A stretch of 27,448 nt of DNA from JBFWML01 sp050251635. Its GTDB lineage: Bacteria > Campylobacterota > Campylobacteria > Campylobacterales > SZUA-545. The notes beneath the pieces were generated by a model, which was given only the letters and a program-made list of their open reading frames with translations, was not told the DNA's origin and did no database searches. The stretch is from the NCBI GenBank assembly GCA_050251635.1, contig JBFWML010000029.1, forward strand, positions 1 to 27,448, given 5' to 3'. This document shows positions 1-7,417 of this stretch, one piece after another (within the stretch, counting starts at the first letter, position 1; each line of letters starts with the position of its first letter). The position numbers and the translations under genes are program-made.

Positions 1-696
1 CATCAGCATCTGGCCGCCCAGCTCGGAGTGCTCCATCATCCGCCGGAACTCGCCCTCGCTGAGCTTGCCTTTTTTGTTGATAATCGCCGTGTCGATCCGG
101 CTTTTGCCGATATCATTCAAAATCGCGCCGATGGCCAGTTTGCGCAGCCGCTCAGGCTCAAAGCCCAGCCGCTTACCCAGCCCCACCGCATAGATCATCA
201 CATCGACCGAGTGCGAAAAGGTGTAGTAGTCATGGGAAGAAACCTGCAAAAGCGACTGAAACGCCGTCGAGTCCGCCAGCACCATCTCAAGAATAATCTC
301 CGACAGATCGGCGACCATATCCAAACACTCGGCCTGATCGGGGTTTTCAAAAAAGCGCTTGAGCACCTGCGTGGAGGATTCGTACAGATAGCGGCTTTTG
401 ACCGCCAGCGGCGTGTCGGGCTGGGCGATAAAACAGCGGGCGTTGTTGCACAGATAACCATCGAGCAGCGGGCGGTGCTGCGTGTTGATGTAAAGCGTGC
501 TAATTCCGCTTTGCTGAAGCTCGCCCAGCTCCGTGCAGGTCACCCGTTCGCCGGGGCGTTTGTAGGGTGAAAACCGCCGCTCCGCCTCTTTTTTGTACAG
601 AGAAAAAGGCACTTCGCGATCGCCCATCAGGTAGCGTACGCGCACTTGCTCGACAACGGTCCGGTTGGGCTTGGTTGCAGAAGCAACTTGCGACAT
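1..696 (-). CDS. HD-GYP-type phosphohydrolase-like protein, N-terminal 232 residues (partial)
   Basis: The gene runs off the left edge; 232 codons are visible from ATG at 694-696, with a strong GGAGG ribosome site just upstream. Residues 1-105 form an N-terminal region as found before HD-GYP domains in this phylum. From about residue 150 the HD-GYP core begins: SSHDYYTFSHS, then GAILNDIGKS, then a KKGKLSEGEF segment and EHSELGG. These match the family, which hydrolyses cyclic-di-GMP in the cytoplasm. The metal-binding HD pair reads Asn194-Asp195 instead of His-Asp (codon AAT, one base from CAT). The GYP motif lies outside the window. The substitution may impair catalysis, so the protein could be a sensor or scaffold rather than an active enzyme; this is inference. 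It is divergent from the response regulator at 878. Confidence 0.8.
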   Translation of the reverse strand, partial: MSQVASATKPNRTVVEQVRVRYLMGDREVPFSLYKKEAERRFSPYKRPGERVTCTELGELQQSGISTLYINTQHRPLLDGYLCNNARCFIAQPDTPLAVKSRYLYESSTQVLKRFFENPDQAECLDMVADLSEIILEMVLADSTAFQSLLQVSSHDYYTFSHSVDVMIYAVGLGKRLGFEPERLRKLAIGAILNDIGKSRIDTAIINKKGKLSEGEFRRMMEHSELGGQMLM

Positions 697-801
697 AGGC
701 CCTCCTTAAAACAAGTTTTCAGTGATAGAATTTTAGGAGAATACCCAGCAAGAGTCTCCAAAAAGTTTTCCTTTGGCTATTTGTTCTGATGATCTGTCAT
801 T

Positions 802-817
802 TCGGTTACCAAACCGA
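802..817. promoter_or_regulatory. Dyad in the divergent promoter region
   Basis: TCGGTT and AACCGA form perfect 6-bp arms around a 4-base centre. The dyad sits in the 181-bp gap between the divergent HD-GYP-like gene and the response regulator, about 30 bases upstream of the latter's likely -10 box. It could be an operator, possibly for the regulator itself. Short dyads also arise by chance. Confidence 0.3.
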
Positions 818-848
818 CTAAAAAGACTAAAATCAGACTTTTCAGTGT

Positions 849-854
849 TAAAAT
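849..854 (+). promoter_or_regulatory. Probable -10 box (TAAAAT) of the response regulator gene
   Basis: TAAAAT preceded by TG-T gives an extended -10 of the kind typical for Campylobacterota, where -35 boxes are poorly conserved. The start codon lies 24 bases downstream. Confidence 0.4.
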
Positions 855-877
855 AGAGCGACAAGGGTGGGGGGCTA

Positions 878-1558
878 ATGGACAGTTTTTCTTTGCTGAA
901 AAATCTCAATGCGCTTTATGTTGAAGACGACGCCATCCTCAGAAGCCAAACGGCGGGGGTGCTTCAGAACTTTTTTGCCGAACTCTATGTCGGCTGTCAC
1001 GGTGCCGAGGGGCTGGAGCTGTTTAAAACCAAGAACATTCACCTGATGATCTGCGACATCAAAATGCCGGTTATGGACGGCTTGGAACTGGCCTCCGAAG
1101 TACGCAAAAGCGGCAGCCGGATTCCTATTTTTATCACCAGCGCCTATGCCAGCAGCGACGATCTGATCGAGTCGATCCGCTTAAATCTGGTGGACTATCT
1201 CATCAAACCCTTCACCTACACCCGGCTAAAAGAGGCGCTCGCCGCCTGCGCCAAACGGATCGAAGACAACGGCGATCTCTTCGTGCGGCTCGATGATGAA
1301 ACCAGCTATTCGGCGCTCACAAGGGAGCTGACCGCCGGGGGGCAAAAGTCTCTGCTTTCACGCAAGGAGGGCGAGTTAATGGACCTGCTCATCAAACACC
1401 GCGGACGGCTGGTGAGCAAAGAGATGATCGAAGCGGCGCTTTACGGGGAGGAAACGATGACCGAAGCGGCCTTGAAAAATCTGGTACTGAAGCTGCGAAA
1501 ACGCATTGGCAAGGAGCGGATTTCAAACGTTCACGGGTCGGGGTTTATTCTTAGATAA
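878..1558 (+). CDS. OmpR/PhoB-type response regulator (REC + winged helix)
   Basis: 226 residues. The receiver domain spans about 8-125: acidic patch Glu16-Asp17-Asp18, phosphoacceptor Asp60 in the ICDIKMP motif, Thr87 and Lys110. After a short linker, residues 150-226 match a C-terminal winged-helix domain (LSRKEGELMDLLIKHRGRLV, later VLKLRKRIG and VHGSGFIL), the DNA-binding output of the OmpR/PhoB family. It should bind promoter DNA when phosphorylated. No kinase lies directly beside it; the neighbours are an HD-GYP-like gene (divergent) and an LPP20-type gene (convergent). ATG 878 is preceded by a G-rich ribosome site. Its partner kinase is not identifiable from the window. Confidence 0.9.
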   Translation: MDSFSLLKNLNALYVEDDAILRSQTAGVLQNFFAELYVGCHGAEGLELFKTKNIHLMICDIKMPVMDGLELASEVRKSGSRIPIFITSAYASSDDLIESIRLNLVDYLIKPFTYTRLKEALAACAKRIEDNGDLFVRLDDETSYSALTRELTAGGQKSLLSRKEGELMDLLIKHRGRLVSKEMIEAALYGEETMTEAALKNLVLKLRKRIGKERISNVHGSGFILR

Positions 1559-1577
1559 AGCCGCCCGAAGGCGGCCC
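1550..1577 (-). terminator. Rho-independent terminator of the LPP20/FlgP-like gene
   Basis: A 6-bp stem GCCGCC/GGCGGC closes a CGAA tetraloop (TTCG on the minus strand) and is followed on the minus strand by TTTAT. It lies in the 36-bp gap between convergent genes. The plus-strand reading has no T-tract, so it mainly serves the minus-strand gene. Confidence 0.6.
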
Positions 1578-1594
1578 AAAAGGAGCGAAGCGGT

Positions 1595-2125
1595 TTAGAA
1601 GCCGGAAAGCACGCGGTACCAGCGGCGGCCGTCAAGCTTGACTTCCATCTCCACTTGGCACAACCCGTCTTTAAAGACCGTTTCCATAATTTCGGCATTG
1701 CGGATAATCGCATGCACCTGCGTGCGCACGGTGGTGTTTTGTACCACGGCGTCGCGGATGGTATCTTTTGCATTGATGCGGATGCCATACATTTTTTCGC
1801 CCAACTGACGGTAACCGTCGGCGATCGCCGCGCGTTTAGCCAGCACCAGCGCCTGCGCGGGAGAGATGGTCGTCTCCGGCGCAACGCCCATGCCGATCGA
1901 ACGGATGGTGATAATGTTGGTCGGCTGTAGCATGGGCGAGTTGGGAATCAGATATTCGTCCGTCTCCACATCGTCCACCGGACGGCTCTGTGCGGGGGAT
2001 TGCTGCATAACGGGCGCGCTCTGCTGAGCCACCGGTTCATAAACCACCTCTTCGACCACATACTGCTGCTGGGCGGCTGCCATTGTGAGTGCGCCTGCGA
2101 CTGCCAGCGCTGCCACTTTTCTCAT
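1595..2125 (-). CDS. LPP20/FlgP-like exported protein
   Basis: 176 residues from ATG 2123-2125, chosen because AAAAGGAG sits 8 bases upstream and because the protein then starts with a signal peptide (MRKVAALAVAGALTMAAAQ). There is no lipobox cysteine, unlike classical LPP20 lipoproteins. A Gln/Pro/Val-rich linker covers about 20-65. The remainder resembles the LPP20 family: ALVLAKRAAIADGYRQLGEK, then a V/T-rich segment, then FKDGLCQVEMEVKL. In Campylobacter the related FlgP is an outer-membrane protein needed for flagellar motility (established for the family). The sigma54-type promoter upstream agrees with a flagellar role, but the exact orthology is inference. Confidence 0.72.
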   Translation of the reverse strand: MRKVAALAVAGALTMAAAQQQYVVEEVVYEPVAQQSAPVMQQSPAQSRPVDDVETDEYLIPNSPMLQPTNIITIRSIGMGVAPETTISPAQALVLAKRAAIADGYRQLGEKMYGIRINAKDTIRDAVVQNTTVRTQVHAIIRNAEIMETVFKDGLCQVEMEVKLDGRRWYRVLSGF

Positions 2126-2161
2126 AACCCATGCTCCTTTTGTAAAACGATTTACCCCATG

Positions 2162-2178
2162 AAGCAACGGGTGTTCCA
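2162..2178 (-). promoter_or_regulatory. Sigma54 (RpoN) promoter of the LPP20/FlgP-like gene
   Basis: On the minus strand the sequence reads TGGAACACCCGTTGCTT. It matches the TGGyAC-N5-TTGCw consensus at every position but one, with the GG (-24) and GC (-12) elements exactly 10 bases apart. The predicted start near 2152 leaves a short leader with the ribosome site and ATG 2125. In Campylobacterota RpoN drives many flagellar genes. Confidence 0.6.
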
Positions 2179-2190
2179 AAAATATCACGA

Positions 2191-2224
2191 AAATCAAAAA
2201 GAGAGCGCCCCCAAAGCGGGGGCG
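2191..2224 (-). terminator. Rho-independent terminator of gyrA
   Basis: Perfect 7-bp stem CGCCCCC/GGGGGCG (2206-2224) with loop AAAGC. On the minus strand it is followed by CTCTCTTTTTGATTTT. It begins 17 bases after the gyrA stop codon and separates gyrA from the sigma54-driven gene downstream. Confidence 0.85.
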
Positions 2225-2240
2225 GTGAAGAAAAGAGAGG

Positions 2241-4721
2241 TTACTCGTCCGATCCGTCGCCGTCGAACTCTTCAAGCTCGGCCTGGCTGGGGCAGGAGGC
2301 GATGGAGACGACTTTGTCGTCCTCTTCGACGCGCACGATAATCACGCCGCTGGTGTTACGGCCCGCCTTGCGGATCGACTCCATATCGACGCGGATCATC
2401 TTGCCCTTGCCCGTCAGCGCCATCAGCTCCTTTTCGGGATCGGTAATCACCACGCCGACCATCTCGCCGGTTTTGGGGGTGAGCTTCATTGCTATCACCC
2501 CTTTGCCGCCGCGGCTTTGCTGGCGGTATTCGCTGGCTTCGGAGCGTTTGCCGATACCCTTTTGGCTCACCGTCAGCAGCTCGGCGTTTTCGTCATCGAG
2601 CGCGGTGGCGCCCACCACGCGGTCGCCGCCGATCTTAAAGCGGATGGCGGTCACACCCTTGGCGGTGCGGCCCATTTCGCGGACCTGATCGATGGGGAAG
2701 CGCACGCTCATCGCCTTTTCGGTGATGACAAACAGCTCCTTGGTGTTCTGCGTGGCAATCTGCGCATTGACCAGCTCGTCGTCCTCCTCCAGCGTAATCG
2801 CCCGCACGCCGACGCTGCGGATATTGCTAAATTCGCTGAGATTCGTGCGCTTGACCAGACCGTTGCGGGTAAAGAACACCAGCGATTTGCTTTCGTCGAA
2901 GTCGGTGGTGGGGATAATGGCCATGATCTCTTCGTCTTCGCGCAGGTTGATCAGGTTCACCACCGCTTTGCCCTTGGCGCCGCGTCCGGCTTCGGGGATT
3001 TTGTACACCTTCAGCCAGTACAGTTGCCCTTTGTTGGTTACAAACAGCAGCGTGTTGTGGGTGTCGGCGACGAAGAAGCTTTCGATAAAGTCGTCTTCGT
3101 AGGTCGTCACGGCAATCTTGCCCTTGCCGCCGCGGTTTTGTTTTTCGTAGGATTTGAGGTTCACCCGCTTGATATAACCGCGGTGGGTGATCGTCACGAC
3201 CATCGGCTCGTTGGCGATCAAATCTTCGATGTCGATGTCGTCGTAGTCATCTTCGATGCTGGTGAGGCGGGGCTGGGTGTATTTGGTTTTGATCTCCGAA
3301 AACTCCTCTTTGATCACCTTGCTCAACAGCTCGTCGCTCTTAAGGATCGCGGTCAACCGCTCGATCAGTTCGAGCAGCTCTTTATATTCCGCTTCGATCT
3401 TGTCGCGCTCCAGGCCGGTCAGGCGCTGCAGGCGCATTTCCAAAATGGCCTGGCTTTGACGATCGCTCAGTCCAAAGCGGGCCGAAAGCGCCTCTTTAGC
3501 CGCCTGGCCGTCGGCGCTGGCGCGAATCAGGGCCACAATCTCGTCGATGTTATCCAGCGCGATGCGCAAGCCCTCCAGAATATGGGCGCGGGCCTTGGCC
3601 TTTTCCAGATCGAAAATGGTGCGGCGGATCACGACGGTTTTGCGGTGGGCCAAAAAGATGTTCAAAATCTCGGCCAGATTGAGAATGCGCGGCTCTTTGT
3701 TGTGGATACCCAGCATGATAATGCCGAAGGTCACCGACATATTGGTGGACTTATAAAGATTGTTGAGAATAATGTCCGCCATCGCTTCGCGTTTGAGCTC
3801 GATCACCACGCGCATGCCGTCGCGGTCGGACTCGTCGCGCACTTCGCTGATGCCTTCGATATCTTTATTCTTCACCAGTTCGGCGATCGCCTCGATCAGC
3901 TTGGCTTTGTTGACCTGATAGGGCAATTCGTCGATGATGATCATCTCTTTTTTGGCGGTCTGCTCGATGTGGGTTTTGGCCCGCACGCGGATACGGCCCC
4001 GCCCGGTCATGTAGGCGTCGATAATCCCCTTTTTGCCGAAAATCACGCCGCCGGTGGGAAAATCCGGGCCGGGGATAAACTGCATGAGATCCTCAGGACC
4101 CGCCTTGGGATTGTCCACCAGATAGATCAACGCATCCACCACCTCATCGACGCGGTGGGGCGGGATGTTGGTCGCCATCCCCACGGCGATACCGCCGGAG
4201 CCGTTGATCAGCAGGTTGGGGATACGGCTGGGTAGGACGTCGGGCTCCTGCATGCTCGCATCGTAGTTGGGGATGAAATCGACGGTGTCTTTGTCGATGT
4301 CGGCCAGCAGCTCTTCGGCGATCTGGGTCATCCGCGCTTCGGTATAACGCATGGCCGCCGCGCTGTCGCCGTCCACGGAGCCGAAGTTGCCCTGACCGTC
4401 CACCAGCGGCGCGCGCATGGAGAAATCCTGCGCCATGCGCACCAGCGCGTCATACACCGCCGTATCGCCGTGGGGGTGGTATTTACCGATCACGTCACCG
4501 ACGATACGGGCCGATTTTTTATAGGCCGACCGGGGGGAAAGGGAAAGCTCGTTCATCGCGTACAAAATGCGGCGGTGAACGGGTTTGAGGCCGTCGCGCA
4601 CATCGGGCAGGGCGCGCCCGATGATGACGCTCATGGAGTAGTCAAGATAACTGCTTTTGAGGGTCTCTTCGATATCGACGCTTTGAATCTCTTCGTTGAT
4701 GCTTAGCAGATCATTCGCCAT
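2241..4721 (-). CDS. gyrA: DNA gyrase subunit A
   Basis: 826 residues, full length for GyrA. With GyrB it forms the A2B2 topoisomerase that introduces negative supercoils. The N-terminal breakage-reunion domain holds catalytic Tyr126 in AAMRYTE and the quinolone-determining region HPHGDTAVYD, with Thr87 (Ser in E. coli; Thr is usual in Campylobacter) and Asp91, so no classic resistance change is seen. The C-terminal DNA-wrapping pinwheel contains the GyrA box QNRGGKG and a later QSRGGKG copy, which argues for GyrA over ParC. The C-terminus is acidic (EEFDGDGSDE). ATG 4719-4721 follows an AAGGGC ribosome site. It appears to be a single-gene transcript. Confidence 0.97.
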   Translation of the reverse strand: MANDLLSINEEIQSVDIEETLKSSYLDYSMSVIIGRALPDVRDGLKPVHRRILYAMNELSLSPRSAYKKSARIVGDVIGKYHPHGDTAVYDALVRMAQDFSMRAPLVDGQGNFGSVDGDSAAAMRYTEARMTQIAEELLADIDKDTVDFIPNYDASMQEPDVLPSRIPNLLINGSGGIAVGMATNIPPHRVDEVVDALIYLVDNPKAGPEDLMQFIPGPDFPTGGVIFGKKGIIDAYMTGRGRIRVRAKTHIEQTAKKEMIIIDELPYQVNKAKLIEAIAELVKNKDIEGISEVRDESDRDGMRVVIELKREAMADIILNNLYKSTNMSVTFGIIMLGIHNKEPRILNLAEILNIFLAHRKTVVIRRTIFDLEKAKARAHILEGLRIALDNIDEIVALIRASADGQAAKEALSARFGLSDRQSQAILEMRLQRLTGLERDKIEAEYKELLELIERLTAILKSDELLSKVIKEEFSEIKTKYTQPRLTSIEDDYDDIDIEDLIANEPMVVTITHRGYIKRVNLKSYEKQNRGGKGKIAVTTYEDDFIESFFVADTHNTLLFVTNKGQLYWLKVYKIPEAGRGAKGKAVVNLINLREDEEIMAIIPTTDFDESKSLVFFTRNGLVKRTNLSEFSNIRSVGVRAITLEEDDELVNAQIATQNTKELFVITEKAMSVRFPIDQVREMGRTAKGVTAIRFKIGGDRVVGATALDDENAELLTVSQKGIGKRSEASEYRQQSRGGKGVIAMKLTPKTGEMVGVVITDPEKELMALTGKGKMIRVDMESIRKAGRNTSGVIIVRVEEDDKVVSIASCPSQAELEEFDGDGSDE

Positions 4722-4751
4722 AGATGCCCTTGCGTTTCATTTTAAGGGCGG

Positions 4752-4757
4752 ATTTTA
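4752..4757 (-). promoter_or_regulatory. Probable -10 box of gyrA
   Basis: TAAAAT on the minus strand, preceded by TGC (extended -10). The predicted start lies about 24 bases before the gyrA ATG. No good -35 box is seen, as is usual in this phylum. Confidence 0.35.
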
Positions 4758-4814
4758 GCAGGTGGCAGGTTAAGGTGATTGGCGTAATTGTGTTTGCTTT
4801 AATTGAAACTGCTT

Positions 4815-4820
4815 TATGAT
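4815..4820 (+). promoter_or_regulatory. Possible -10 box of the NMT1-kinase operon
   Basis: TATGAT, with TTTGCT 14 bases earlier (4795-4800) as a weak -35. Transcription would start near 4827, downstream of the earliest in-frame TTG (4803). This supports a translation start at 4848 or 4854. Confidence 0.3.
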
Positions 4821-4847
4821 GAATATTACGCAGTAAAGAAAAAAGGG

Positions 4848-7037
4848 GTGGGGTTGGGTTTTGCCGTTCGCTTAAGGGTGCTTGCAATTGCATTGGGGCT
4901 GGGGCTCCCGTTCGCGGCGGCGGCCAAGCCGATGGCGGTCGAGGTGCAGTTGCGCTGGTATCATCAGTTTCAGTTCGCCGGTTATTATATTGCGCTGCAT
5001 AAGGGGTATTACCAAAGGGCGGGTTTGGAGGTGACGCTCAAGGAGGGCAGCCTCGAAATCTCCCCCGTGGACGAGGTGCTCGCCAAGCGGGCGCACTTTG
5101 GCGTTGCGGGACCCAATCTCGTCGGCGAATATCTCAAGGGCAAGCCGGTCGTGTTGCTCGCGCCGGTTTTTCAGCACACCCCCAACGCCCTGATGCTGCT
5201 GCCCTCCAGAGGTTACGAACGCCCCGCCGATCTGGCCACAGGCGCGCCGGTGGTGACGCTGGGCGGCAGCGAAGATGTGGATCTCAAGTCGATCTTTCTA
5301 AATGAAGGCATCCCCCTAAGCGCCGTGCGCTTCAAAAACGAAGGGGATTTGGGTGATTTGCTCAAAGGACGCATCGCCGCGCTGAATATTTACACCTCCA
5401 ACGAACCCTTTTTGATGCAGATGCGAGGATTAGAGTACCGTCTGCTTAAACCCCAAAGCTTCGGGCTGGATTTTTACGGCGACCTCTTTTTTACCGCGCA
5501 GTGGATGATCGACGCGCATCCGCAGGCGGTCAAGGCCTTCCGCGAAGCGACGCTGGAGGGCTGGCGCTACGCCTTTGCCCATCCCGACGAGACGGTTGAT
5601 CTGATTTTGCAACACTACCGTCCGCCGGGCAAAAGCCGCGAACATCTGCTCTTTGAGGCGGCGGAACTCACCCGCCTGACACAACCCGATCTCATCGACG
5701 TGGGCCACAACAATCCCGGCCGCTGGGCGGCGATCGCCAAGGTTTTTACGGAGTTTAAAGTCGCCCCCGGCACCCGGCCGCTGGAGGATTTTTTCTACCG
5801 CCCCGATGCGTCTGGCTCCGGCAAACTGGCTATCGCGCTTATTGCCGCTGCGATCGGCGCGCTGGGCTTTTTGCTCTTTCAGTTCCGGCTGCAACGGGCG
5901 GTCAAAAGCGAAACGCAGGGGCGCAAGCTCAGCGAAGAGAGCTATAAAACCCTCTTTGAAAACAGCCCCGAGGGGGTTTGTATTATCAGCACCGAAGGCG
6001 TGTTAAAACAGTGCAACCCCGCCGCAAGCCGCATGCTGGGCTACCATCCCGGGGAGCTCATCGGCAAAAGCGTGATTGAGCTTTCGCCGGACATCCAGCC
6101 CGACACCGGATTTTTCAGCGACAACGCCGCGCAGATGTTTTTACGCAAGGCGGCGGCGGGCGAGGTGCAGCACTTTGAATGGACGCACTTAACCCGCGCG
6201 GGCAAAGAGGTGCCCGTGGGCATTCTAATCGCCCCCTTCGGCCCGGCCGATCGGCGCGAACTGCTGGTGCTGTGGCGGGACAATACGGAGCTTAAACGGT
6301 TGCAGCAGGAAAAACAGTTGCAGCAGGCGGTTTTGATCCAGCAGACCAAACTGGCCGAACTGGGCAGCATGATCGGCGCCATCGCCCACCAGTGGAAACA
6401 GCCCTTAAACGCCATCGCGCTGACCGCGCAGGATCTGCCCGACGCCCTTGAAGCCGGGGAGCTCGATGCCGCCGCCTTGCAAAAACGCGCCGATCGCATC
6501 ATGGATCAGGTCCGGTTTATGTCGCAGACGATCGACGATTTTAGAGACTTCTACAAACCCTCCACCAAAGCCGCGCCCTTTAGCCCCTACGCCGCCGTCA
6601 GCGAGGTTTGCGAGCTATTAAGAATGCAGCTGATGCGCCACCATGTCAGCGTCGGGATCGAAGGCCGAAGCGATCTGAACGCCACAGGCTACGCCGGAGA
6701 GTTTAAACAGGTGGCGCTCAATCTCATCAACAACGCCCGCGACGCAGCCGAAAGCCAAGGGCTTAAAAACTGCCGCGTGACGGTGCGAATCGGACTTGAA
6801 GACGATCGGGTGCGCATCACCTTCGAGGATGACGCGGGCGGCATTCCCGAAAAGCTTTTGCCCGCTAAACTGTTTGAACCCTTTATCTCCACCAAGGGCG
6901 AACAGGGTACCGGGATCGGCCTGTCGATCAGCCGGACGATTATCGAAGAGAAAATGCACGGCCGCCTCAGCGCGGAAAACACCCCCACAGGGGCCAAATT
7001 CACCATTGAACTACCCTATCTTAAGGAGCTTTTATGA
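4848..7037 (+). CDS. Histidine kinase with an N-terminal NMT1/THI5-type binding-protein domain and PAS
   Basis: About 729 residues. The start is uncertain: GTG 4848 or TTG 4854 (AGGGG five bases upstream); either gives a signal peptide ending near PFAAAA. Order: periplasmic NMT1/THI5-like solute-binding domain (about 30-325, opening VQLRWYHQFQFAGYYIALHK), transmembrane helix (GKLAIALIAAAIGALGFLLF), PAS (about 370-470), dimerisation domain with phospho-His codon at 6387 in IAHQWKQPL, then HATPase with N box NLINNARDA, DDAGGI and GTGIGLS. The binding domain normally belongs to ABC transporters for thiamine precursors, nitrate or sulfonates; here it is tethered to a kinase, so it probably reports ligand binding directly. 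The ligand is unknown. It overlaps the next gene by ATGA, so the receiver at 7034 is its likely partner. Confidence 0.9.
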   Translation: MGLGFAVRLRVLAIALGLGLPFAAAAKPMAVEVQLRWYHQFQFAGYYIALHKGYYQRAGLEVTLKEGSLEISPVDEVLAKRAHFGVAGPNLVGEYLKGKPVVLLAPVFQHTPNALMLLPSRGYERPADLATGAPVVTLGGSEDVDLKSIFLNEGIPLSAVRFKNEGDLGDLLKGRIAALNIYTSNEPFLMQMRGLEYRLLKPQSFGLDFYGDLFFTAQWMIDAHPQAVKAFREATLEGWRYAFAHPDETVDLILQHYRPPGKSREHLLFEAAELTRLTQPDLIDVGHNNPGRWAAIAKVFTEFKVAPGTRPLEDFFYRPDASGSGKLAIALIAAAIGALGFLLFQFRLQRAVKSETQGRKLSEESYKTLFENSPEGVCIISTEGVLKQCNPAASRMLGYHPGELIGKSVIELSPDIQPDTGFFSDNAAQMFLRKAAAGEVQHFEWTHLTRAGKEVPVGILIAPFGPADRRELLVLWRDNTELKRLQQEKQLQQAVLIQQTKLAELGSMIGAIAHQWKQPLNAIALTAQDLPDALEAGELDAAALQKRADRIMDQVRFMSQTIDDFRDFYKPSTKAAPFSPYAAVSEVCELLRMQLMRHHVSVGIEGRSDLNATGYAGEFKQVALNLINNARDAAESQGLKNCRVTVRIGLEDDRVRITFEDDAGGIPEKLLPAKLFEPFISTKGEQGTGIGLSISRTIIEEKMHGRLSAENTPTGAKFTIELPYLKELL

Positions 7038-7414
7038 TCAGTCCGGAAACCCTGAAAAAACAGACGATTCTTCTGGTGGAGGACGACGCCATCGCGCGGG
7101 AAAGCTGGGCGATTATCCTTCGCCGCATGAGCGCGCAGGTGTACGAAGCGGCCAACGGAGCCGAGGCGATCGAGATTGTCGAAGCGCACCACCCCGATCT
7201 GGTCATCACCGATCTGGAGATGCCCGTCATGGGCGGCATGGAGCTGATCGACCGGCTCAAGGACGCCTATCCCAAGCTGCCCATCGTCGTGGCCACCGCC
7301 TTTGACGATGAATACCATCAAACCCCCAGAGCCGACGCGGTGCTGGTCAAACCCATCGAAAAATCGCGGCTTCACGAGGTGCTTTTGCAGGTAGCCACAG
7401 ACACACAGGCGTAA
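7034..7414 (+). CDS. Single-domain response regulator (stand-alone receiver)
   Basis: 126 residues, consisting only of a receiver domain: acidic pair Glu17-Asp18-Asp19, phosphoacceptor Asp60 in VITDLEMP, Thr88 and Lys106. No output domain follows, so it should act like CheY/Spo0F, by protein contact or by passing phosphate on. The ATG overlaps the stop of the upstream kinase (ATGA), which indicates translational coupling and a cognate pair. Three bases separate it from the next kinase frame. It may connect the two kinases on either side; that is inference from gene order. Confidence 0.93.
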   Translation: MISPETLKKQTILLVEDDAIARESWAIILRRMSAQVYEAANGAEAIEIVEAHHPDLVITDLEMPVMGGMELIDRLKDAYPKLPIVVATAFDDEYHQTPRADAVLVKPIEKSRLHEVLLQVATDTQA

Positions 7415-7417
7415 GCA

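Noticed and set aside
2517..4235. 572-codon open frame antisense to gyrA
   Set aside because: It is the shadow of the gyrA coding strand in a GC-rich genome; the composition is His/Asp/Val-rich with no domain and no ribosome site.
2313..4721. parC (topoisomerase IV subunit A) instead of gyrA
   Set aside because: The C-terminal domain carries a GyrA box (QNRGGKG) and six-blade repeats, as in GyrA.
4711..4893. 60-codon minus-strand frame upstream of gyrA
   Set aside because: It covers the gyrA promoter region and the start of the NMT1-kinase gene; no ribosome site or conserved feature.
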